This document shows positions 15,092 through 21,624 of a DNA stretch of 24,157 bases, piece after piece. The number at the start of each line of letters is the position of its first letter. The first letter of the stretch is position 1. Made by a program: the position numbers and the translations under genes. The notes beneath the pieces are model-generated. The model made no database searches, was not told the origin of the DNA, and saw only the letters and a program-made list of their open reading frames with translations. This stretch comes from JAJDXO01 sp964620095 (lineage in GTDB: Bacteria > Pseudomonadota > Alphaproteobacteria > Rhodospirillales > UBA2165): the NCBI GenBank assembly GCA_964620095.1, contig CAZUGT010000128.1:1-24157 (forward strand). The letters are read 5' to 3'.

Positions 15092-16246
15092 CTACTTGTA
15101 GGGATCGGCCGCGTCGCGCAGTCCGTCGCCGAGGAAATTGAAGGCGAGGACGACGATGATCACCGGCACCATGGGAGTCATCAGCCACGGGAACAACACC
15201 ACGGCCTCGATATTCTGGGCTTCGATGAGCAGGACCCCCCAACTGGTGATCGGCGGACGAAGACCAAGCCCGAGGAAACTGAGCGCGGTCTCCGCCAGGA
15301 TCATCGTCGGGATGGACAGGGTCGCCGAGGCGATCAGGTGGCTCATGAAGTTGGGCAACAGGTGGCGTCCAATGACCCGCGACGGCTTCGCGCCCATGAG
15401 TGTGGCGGCCGTCGCGAAATCTTCTTCCCTGAGCGCCAGCAGTTTGGATCGAACCGCGCGCGCCAGCCCTGGCCAGTCGACCAGCGCCAATATGAGCGTG
15501 ATGCCGAAATAGACCAGAATCGGGCTCCAACTGGCCGGTAGCGCCGCGGACAGCGCCATCCACAGGGGCAATTCCGGCAGCGAGCGAAGAATCTCGATCA
15601 CCCGCTGCACCAGATTGTCGACCCAGCCGCCGAAATAGCCGGCGAGGCCGCCGATGACGATGCCGAGAATGAAACTGAGGGTGATGCCGATCAGCCCAAC
15701 CGTCAGCGAAATGCGGGCGCCATAGAGAATTCGGGACCACATGTCGTGTCCCAGCCGATCCGTACCCAGAAGGAAGAACGTCCCGCCTTCGGCCGGGCAG
15801 ACCAGGTGGAAATCCGCCTCCACCATGCCCCAGAACCAATAGGGATCGCCGGAACAGAAGAATCTGAGCGGCTGTACTTCGTCGCGGTTGGCGGAATATT
15901 CCCGCTGCAGCGTCTCGAGGTTCAGCGTTTGCTCCAAGCCATAGACGAAGGGCCCGACAAATTCGCCCTCATGGAAGAAGTGAATGCCCTGCGGCGGGGC
16001 ATGCAGAAAATCCTCGCTCCGTGCCGACAGTTCGTAAGGAGCCAGGAACTCCGTGATCAAGACACTGAAGTACATGACCGCCAAAACGATGCCCGAAGCG
16101 ACGGCAAGGCGGTGGCGCTTCAACCGCCACCACATCATCTTCCACTGCGACGCCAGGAAATATTTTTCCTGCTCCGCCGTCAGGGCCTCGATCTGCTGCG
16201 GGTTGAACGGCTCCGAGGAGACGAAATGCCGATTGCCGTTGCTCAT
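15092..16246 (-). CDS. oligopeptide-type ABC transporter permease, OppC/DppC family
   Basis: A 384-residue inner-membrane permease. After a 45-residue cytoplasmic N-terminus, TM1 is about 48-68; five more helices lie in 178-372. The EAA coupling loop is EEDFATAATLMGAKPSRVIG (274-293), the point of contact with the ATPase. LGTDRLGHDMWSRILYGARISL (160-181) is the family mark before the second helix. The protein is longer than typical OppC (about 300 residues) because of an extended extracytoplasmic loop (about 70-160) between TM1 and TM2 that holds two cysteines (131 and 150). Its start overlaps the OppB-type stop by four bases (ATGA). With its partners it should import a peptide-like solute; the substrate is not evident. 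Confidence 0.94.
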   Translation of the reverse strand: MSNGNRHFVSSEPFNPQQIEALTAEQEKYFLASQWKMMWWRLKRHRLAVASGIVLAVMYFSVLITEFLAPYELSARSEDFLHAPPQGIHFFHEGEFVGPFVYGLEQTLNLETLQREYSANRDEVQPLRFFCSGDPYWFWGMVEADFHLVCPAEGGTFFLLGTDRLGHDMWSRILYGARISLTVGLIGITLSFILGIVIGGLAGYFGGWVDNLVQRVIEILRSLPELPLWMALSAALPASWSPILVYFGITLILALVDWPGLARAVRSKLLALREEDFATAATLMGAKPSRVIGRHLLPNFMSHLIASATLSIPTMILAETALSFLGLGLRPPITSWGVLLIEAQNIEAVVLFPWLMTPMVPVIIVVLAFNFLGDGLRDAADPYK

Positions 16247-17241
16247 TTCGCGGCCCCCCCGGTCAGGCGGATTCGGGGATCGAGAACGGCGAGCGCCAGA
16301 TCGGACAGGAACATGCCGATCACGGTCAACACCGCGACGAACATCAGGACCGCGCCGGAGAGGAAGAAGTCCTGGCTCTGGAGCGCGCGGACGAGCGGCG
16401 GACCGACCGTCTCCAATCCCATGACAATGGAGACGATGACCGATCCCGACACCACTTGCGGCAGCAGGTTGCCGATATCCGCGATGAAGGGATTGAGCGC
16501 CATCCGCAACGGATACTTGACCAGCAACTTGCCCTCGGCGAGGCCCTTGGCGCGGGCGGTCACCACATATTGCTTGTAGAGCTCGTCGAGAAGGTTGGCG
16601 CGCAGCCGCCGGATCATGCCCGCCGTTCCCGCCGTGCCGATGATGATCACCGGCGCCGCCAGGTGTTCGAGGATCGACAGCGCCTTGGCGAAGGACATGG
16701 GCTGATCCAAAAACTCCGGCGCCATCAACGTCCCTATGGACGTGCCGAAGAACCGGTTGGCGGCATACATGAGAATGAGGGCCAAAAGGAAGTTGGGCGT
16801 GGCCAACCCCAAAAAACCGAGGAAGGTCAGGCCGTAATCGCCCCAGCTGTACTGATGGGTCGCCGAATAGACCCCGATCGGGAACGCAACGATGTAAATG
16901 AACAGCACCGAGAAGAAGTTCACGACGATGGTCAGGAATATTCGATCGCCCAACACGTCCTGAACCGGCAAATCCAACTCGAAGGAGAAGCCGAGATCAC
17001 CCTGCAGCAAGCCGCCGACCCAGACCAGATATTGCTGCCACAACGGCTTATCGAGCCCATATTGCTCGCGCAGGAATTGGATCTTCTGCCGATCGACGCT
17101 CTCGCCTTGGCTCTCCAACTCGGCAATGACCGATGAGAGGTAGTCGCCCTCCGGCAGGTTCACGATGATGAATACCAACGCGCTGATGATGGCCAGCGTG
17201 ACCACCATCACCAGTGTCCTGCGCGCGAGATAGTTCAGCAT
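16243..17241 (-). CDS. oligopeptide-type ABC transporter permease, OppB/DppB family
   Basis: A 332-residue permease. TM1 (about 9-28) is followed by an extracytoplasmic region with the family features REQYGLDKPLWQQYL (58-72) and GDLGFSF (81-87), then five helices. The EAA coupling loop is ELYKQYVVTARAKGLAEGKL (220-239), followed by NPFIADIGNLLPQVVSGSVIVS. Pairs with the OppC-type permease to form the membrane channel of a peptide-type importer. It lies 36 bases after the solute-binding protein gene and overlaps the OppC gene by ATGA. Length and motifs are normal. Confidence 0.94.
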   Translation of the reverse strand: MLNYLARRTLVMVVTLAIISALVFIIVNLPEGDYLSSVIAELESQGESVDRQKIQFLREQYGLDKPLWQQYLVWVGGLLQGDLGFSFELDLPVQDVLGDRIFLTIVVNFFSVLFIYIVAFPIGVYSATHQYSWGDYGLTFLGFLGLATPNFLLALILMYAANRFFGTSIGTLMAPEFLDQPMSFAKALSILEHLAAPVIIIGTAGTAGMIRRLRANLLDELYKQYVVTARAKGLAEGKLLVKYPLRMALNPFIADIGNLLPQVVSGSVIVSIVMGLETVGPPLVRALQSQDFFLSGAVLMFVAVLTVIGMFLSDLALAVLDPRIRLTGGAAK

Positions 17242-17277
17242 GTCAGGCCCGTCTCCCAGCTACCCGTCCGGGCGGTA

Positions 17278-19179
17278 TCAGTTGCCCGCGAACCAGAAGG
17301 TATCGGGCCGGTACACGCCAAAGTGCGCGCCCGGTTCCCAATTGTAGATCGCCTTCTTGGGAACGTTCCGTAGACGCGCGTTGACCACGACCGGCTGCGG
17401 GACCCGAGAGACGAGACCGATGGTGTAGACCTGATCGGTGAAGTGATCGAGCATCCGATGCCAGATCCTGGCCTTCTCGTCCTTGGACGTCGAGACGCTC
17501 CACGCCTCGTTGAGTTCCATCAGCATCTTCGGGCCTTCCATGTCGACCGGCTCCCCCGCCTTGCCTTTGGTTTCGACATACTGTCCCCATTTCGGCCATT
17601 GCAGGTGTTGCTGGCTGGTCGGGGCCAAGGCGGAGGGGCACGATTCGGCCGTCGGAATGCCGTTCTCCAGACCGAACCAGACGGCAACCTGTGTCGAGCC
17701 GGCGAATACCCGGTTTCGCAGGACCTCCCGCTGAGAGGGTTTGATCAGCATCTTGACGCCGACCTTCGCCCAGGTGTCCTTGACCAGCCGAAGGATATCG
17801 GTCTGCTCCAATTCCTCACCGGAGGTCTCGACCGTGATCTCCAACGGCCGTCCGTCGGGAAGCCGCCGCACCGGCCCCGCCTTCTCGAGTCCGATTTCGT
17901 CGAGCAGCGCGTTGGCTTTCTTGATGTCCCGCTTGGCCCAACGTTCGGCGTATTCCTTTTTGTACACCTGGCTCTCCGGCAGAACGCTGTTGCCGGTAGG
18001 CGACGCCAAGCCGAAGTAGATCAGCTTGCTGATCTGCCGGCGGTCAATCGCGAGCGAGAGCGCGCGCCGGAATCGCACGTCCCGGAAGAGCCTCCGCCAT
18101 TCCGGGTCGGAGTGGTTCATGTTCGGATAAAGCGCTATCTGGGCGCCCTTGGCGGTGGGCCATAGCCTCATGGTGTAGTTGTTCCGCTTTTCCGCCTTCT
18201 TGAGGTACGGAAAATTCTTCAACGCAATGCCGCGGGCCTGAAGATCCGTATCGCCGGTACCGGCCTTCGGCGAAATGAGCTTCGAACTCGCCACCGTAAG
18301 GACCACCTCGTCCACATAGGGCAACTGCCGGCCGCGTTCATCGACCCGATGGAAGTATGGGTTGCGCTTGAAGACGAACCGCTTTGCCGGCGGCTTGGTG
18401 GTTTGGACCCAAGGCTGGAGACTCGGGAAGTCGGGGTTGTCGTTCTTGTAGGGCCGGTCGTAGCGGAAATGCAGCGAGGCCCAGTTGCGCCGCTTGGCGG
18501 CCTTGACCATCGCATCGAGCTTCGCTGCGTTCTGATGCTTGGCGTGAAACCGTTTCATGTAGTGAGCCGGCCGGTAAATGAACTCGGGCCGGGCGCCGGC
18601 GAGCAGCGGCAGGAACTTCGGGTGCGGCGCGTCCCAGGTATAACGGACCGTCGTTTCGTCGACCGCCTCGAATTTCGGCGGCTTTCCGTTGACCAGCATG
18701 AATGCCGGCGGTCCGAGCCTGGAGATGTCCGGGTCGGTGGCCATGTCCTCCCACCAGTAGCGGAAATCCTCGGCGGTAAAGGGATGGCCGTCCGACCAGC
18801 GGTGGCCCTTGCGCAAGTTAAGGGTGAACCGCCGGCCGTCCTCGACATGGACGCTCTCGAGAATGTCGGGAACGAGATTGTACTTTTCGTCGTATCCGAC
18901 CAGCCGGGCATAGCCGTACACCACCATTTGGCGTACGTCCTTGGCGCGCCCCATGAGGATGTTCAGTTTGCCGCCGTGCCTGCCCGCCCGTTTGGACTTG
19001 CCGTCGAATTTCACGACCGACGGCTCGGCCGGCACGCGCTTTGCCACCGGCGGCAATTTGCCGGCCTCGACCTCGGCCTTCAGGCTCGGGGTCTCTTCAA
19101 GCGCGGCCAGGGCCGGGGCCGAAATCAAAAATGCCCATAGCGATGCGCCGGCGGCAAGCGTGCCCGGTGATCCTCTCAT
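17278..19179 (-). CDS. ABC transporter substrate-binding protein, SBP_bac_5 family
   Basis: A 633-residue periplasmic binding protein. The signal peptide is about 1-26 with a likely cut after APALA; there is no lipobox cysteine, so it should be soluble. Family marks are YNLVPDILES (100-109), the RKGHRWSDGHPFTAEDFRYWWE segment of which WSDG is 128-131, and later RFRRALSLAIDRRQI. It is longer than DppA or OppA (about 535-545 residues), owing partly to a charged Lys/Arg-rich N-terminal stretch after the signal. This class binds peptides, nickel chelates, opines or sugars, so the ligand cannot be stated. Its ATG overlaps the ATPase stop by four bases, which is strong evidence of an operon. Confidence 0.93.
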   Translation of the reverse strand: MRGSPGTLAAGASLWAFLISAPALAALEETPSLKAEVEAGKLPPVAKRVPAEPSVVKFDGKSKRAGRHGGKLNILMGRAKDVRQMVVYGYARLVGYDEKYNLVPDILESVHVEDGRRFTLNLRKGHRWSDGHPFTAEDFRYWWEDMATDPDISRLGPPAFMLVNGKPPKFEAVDETTVRYTWDAPHPKFLPLLAGARPEFIYRPAHYMKRFHAKHQNAAKLDAMVKAAKRRNWASLHFRYDRPYKNDNPDFPSLQPWVQTTKPPAKRFVFKRNPYFHRVDERGRQLPYVDEVVLTVASSKLISPKAGTGDTDLQARGIALKNFPYLKKAEKRNNYTMRLWPTAKGAQIALYPNMNHSDPEWRRLFRDVRFRRALSLAIDRRQISKLIYFGLASPTGNSVLPESQVYKKEYAERWAKRDIKKANALLDEIGLEKAGPVRRLPDGRPLEITVETSGEELEQTDILRLVKDTWAKVGVKMLIKPSQREVLRNRVFAGSTQVAVWFGLENGIPTAESCPSALAPTSQQHLQWPKWGQYVETKGKAGEPVDMEGPKMLMELNEAWSVSTSKDEKARIWHRMLDHFTDQVYTIGLVSRVPQPVVVNARLRNVPKKAIYNWEPGAHFGVYRPDTFWFAGN

Positions 19180-21107
19180 GACGCTTTCCTTGTTTCGGGG
19201 GCGTCCCCGGTCATCCTCACGAAGTGACCGTCCCCGACATCGACCAATTTCGGTTTTGCGTCGCCGGCGACCGTGAATGGTTCCGGCCAGGCGGCCGGAA
19301 CCGACGCCTTTCCCTCCATGAGGGCGGACAGGTCGAGGCGGCGGTTGAGATCCGGAAACGGCACCGCCGCCAACAGGGCCCTGGTATACGGGTGAACCGG
19401 ATCGCGGAACAGCGCTTCCCGGCCGGCAAGTTCAACCAACTGCCCGGAGCACATCACGGCGATGCGGTCGGCAACGTAATCGACCACCGCCAAATTGTGC
19501 GAGACGAACAGATAGGTCAGACCAAGCTCATCCTGCAGGTCCTTCATCAAGTTTAGGATCTGGGCCTGAACCGACACATCGAGCGCCGATACCGGCTCGT
19601 CGCACAACAGGAGGTCGGGTTTCAGCGCCATCGAGCGCGCGATGCTGATGCGCTGACGCTGACCGCCCGAAAAACTGTGGGGGTAGCGGTTGAGGAACCG
19701 GGGATCCAAGCCGACCAGATTCATCAACTCCTTCACCATCTCCACCCGATAGCCGCGATCGCCGATATCGTGGATGACCAGCGGTTCGCTGATGATGTCG
19801 AACACGGTCATTCGTGGATTCAAGGAGCCGAACGGGTCCTGGAAGATGTACTGGTAGACCTTACGGTAGGGGATCATTTCCTTGGGCGACAGCTTGGTGA
19901 CGTCGACCGTCTTCCGGTCATCCCGAAGCAGGACCTCTCCATTGTCGGGCTGGAGCGCCCCCATGATGATCTTGCTGAGCGTCGTCTTGCCGCAGCCGCT
20001 CTCCCCGACCAGCCCCAGGGTTTCGCCGCGGGCGATGTCGAAGCTCACGTCTTCTACCGCCTTGATGGTCGATTGGCCGCCGCCGAACAGGCCCTCCTTG
20101 CGGATGGTGAACGACTTGGAGATGCCGTTGACGGAGAGCATGGGCCGGGAATCGCCGGCGCCGGCGCCGTCGCTTTCCTTGGGCGCCAGCAGATGGCCGG
20201 TCGTGTGCTCTATTTCGCGGATCGGCACCAGCCGCTCGCCGGGCTTCATATCGAAGTGCGGAACAGCGCGGAACAGCGACTTGAGATAGGGGTGCTCCGG
20301 AGTCTCGAATATCAGCCGGCTCGATCCGGACTCCATGACCTTGCCGCCATACATGACGACGACATGATCGGCGACGTTGGCGACCACGCCCAGATCATGG
20401 GTGATGATCAGCACCGACATCTTCAAATGAGATTGAAGATCGTCCATCAGCTTCAGAATTTGCGCCTGAATCGTCACATCGAGGGCGGTCGTCGGTTCAT
20501 CGGCAATCAGCAAGGCCGGGTTGCAGACCAGCGCCATGGCGATCATAGCGCGCTGTCGAAGCCCGCCGGAAAGCTCGAACGGGTAGGTCTTGACCGCCTT
20601 TTCGGGATCGGGGAAGCCGACCAGCCGAAGCATTTCGACCACCGCCCGGATGGCATCGTTCCTGGTGGAATCGCAGTGCAGCATATTTGCTTCGCTGATC
20701 TGGTCGCCGATGGTGTGGAGCGGCGACAGCGACGTCATGGGCTCCTGGAAGATCATCGAGATGCGGCCGCCGCGGATCGACTGCATGGCGCGTCCGTGCG
20801 CCGGCAACGCGGCGATATCGGTGACGCCGGAACCCGGTTCCTGCCGGTCCCCGCTTCCCGAAAGCCGGGCCGGATCGTTGAACAGGATTTGACCGCAGGT
20901 GATCCGGGCAACCTTCGGCAGGATACCCATCACCGCCTGGGCGATGGTGGATTTGCCGGATCCCGACTCGCCGACGATGGCGACGGTTTCCGCGGGCCCG
21001 ACGGCAAACGAGACGCCGTCGACGGCCTTCACGACCCCTGACGGGACCCGGAACTCAACCTTCAGGTCATTTACCGTCAGGATGTCTTGATCGAACGGCT
21101 CGGCCAT
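19176..21107 (-). CDS. fused oligopeptide ABC transporter ATPase (OppD-OppF type)
   Basis: A 643-residue protein with two complete ATPase halves. The first has Walker A GESGSGKS (46-53), signature LSGGLRQR (179-186), Walker B ending IADEP (201-205) and His237. The second has GESGCGKT (368-375), FSGGQRQR (479-486), LLLCDEP (499-505) and His537. Both end with the HPYLKSLFRAVP / HPYTRALLAAVP element of the oligopeptide_HPY region. All catalytic residues look intact. One unusual feature is a low-complexity Gly/Ser insertion near 80-110 in the first half, before its Q-loop. The fusion resembles YejF-type proteins. The start lies one base after the stop of the small membrane protein gene, so the two are very probably co-transcribed. 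Confidence 0.95.
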   Translation of the reverse strand: MAEPFDQDILTVNDLKVEFRVPSGVVKAVDGVSFAVGPAETVAIVGESGSGKSTIAQAVMGILPKVARITCGQILFNDPARLSGSGDRQEPGSGVTDIAALPAHGRAMQSIRGGRISMIFQEPMTSLSPLHTIGDQISEANMLHCDSTRNDAIRAVVEMLRLVGFPDPEKAVKTYPFELSGGLRQRAMIAMALVCNPALLIADEPTTALDVTIQAQILKLMDDLQSHLKMSVLIITHDLGVVANVADHVVVMYGGKVMESGSSRLIFETPEHPYLKSLFRAVPHFDMKPGERLVPIREIEHTTGHLLAPKESDGAGAGDSRPMLSVNGISKSFTIRKEGLFGGGQSTIKAVEDVSFDIARGETLGLVGESGCGKTTLSKIIMGALQPDNGEVLLRDDRKTVDVTKLSPKEMIPYRKVYQYIFQDPFGSLNPRMTVFDIISEPLVIHDIGDRGYRVEMVKELMNLVGLDPRFLNRYPHSFSGGQRQRISIARSMALKPDLLLCDEPVSALDVSVQAQILNLMKDLQDELGLTYLFVSHNLAVVDYVADRIAVMCSGQLVELAGREALFRDPVHPYTRALLAAVPFPDLNRRLDLSALMEGKASVPAAWPEPFTVAGDAKPKLVDVGDGHFVRMTGDAPETRKAS

Positions 21108-21108
21108 C

Positions 21109-21591
21109 TCAGCACTCGATTCCCATGGCGCTGAAGTTCTTTACCGTCGACGGCTGCAGCGCCAGACCATTTCTCCGGGCCGCCTCGACGGCAAATCGCG
21201 CGACCCGGTCGAAATCTTCCAGGGACGATTCAAGCCTCAATGTCCGCCCGCCCCCCCGAAGTCTCAGTTGCATCCACCCTTTTCCCCGGCCGCGAAATGT
21301 CGAGTAGTAGGACAGCGTAACCTCACCCAACAGCTCCCAGCGTAAAATTTGCTTGATGAAGCCGCTGACGGCAATGCCTTCGTCGCTCACCCAAACCCTG
21401 GTTACCTGGCGCGCGAAGGTGCGGACCGCGAACAAGACAAACATCAATGCCAGCGCGACCAGCAGCCACACGCCGCCCTTGAGCGGAGTCCCGAAGGCCA
21501 GCGGCAGCAGGCAGAGAGCCGCCCCGATCGCCGAGCGAAGATAATCCGCGCCGATTTTCGACAGAGGATATCCGAGGGGGTCGTTCGACAT
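21109..21591 (-). CDS. small two-helix membrane protein with PH-like C-terminal region
   Basis: A 160-residue protein that I do not recognise as a named family. Two hydrophobic helices (about 17-34 and 39-57) form a hairpin, followed by a basic turn and a beta-rich cytoplasmic-looking segment (about 62-125: VTRVWVSDEGIAV, ILRWELLGEVTLSYY, MQLRLRG, RTLRLESS), then an amphipathic helix (about 125-142). The helix-pair plus strand pattern resembles bacterial PH-domain (bPH/YdbS/YcxB-like) membrane proteins. GAGAAG lies near the ATG at 21591. It is squeezed between the ABC-cNMP gene (33 bases) and the OppDF gene (1 base), so it belongs to the same transcript; a function in the transporter is possible but unproven. 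Confidence 0.7.
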   Translation of the reverse strand: MSNDPLGYPLSKIGADYLRSAIGAALCLLPLAFGTPLKGGVWLLVALALMFVLFAVRTFARQVTRVWVSDEGIAVSGFIKQILRWELLGEVTLSYYSTFRGRGKGWMQLRLRGGGRTLRLESSLEDFDRVARFAVEAARRNGLALQPSTVKNFSAMGIEC

Positions 21592-21624
21592 GGGGTTCTT
21601 CTCAATCCTTCTCCGGCGGCAACA

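Noticed and set aside
19677..21041. 454-codon plus-strand open frame opposite the fused ATPase gene
   Set aside because: Antisense to two intact ATPase halves; the translation is His/Asp/Arg-rich shadow sequence.
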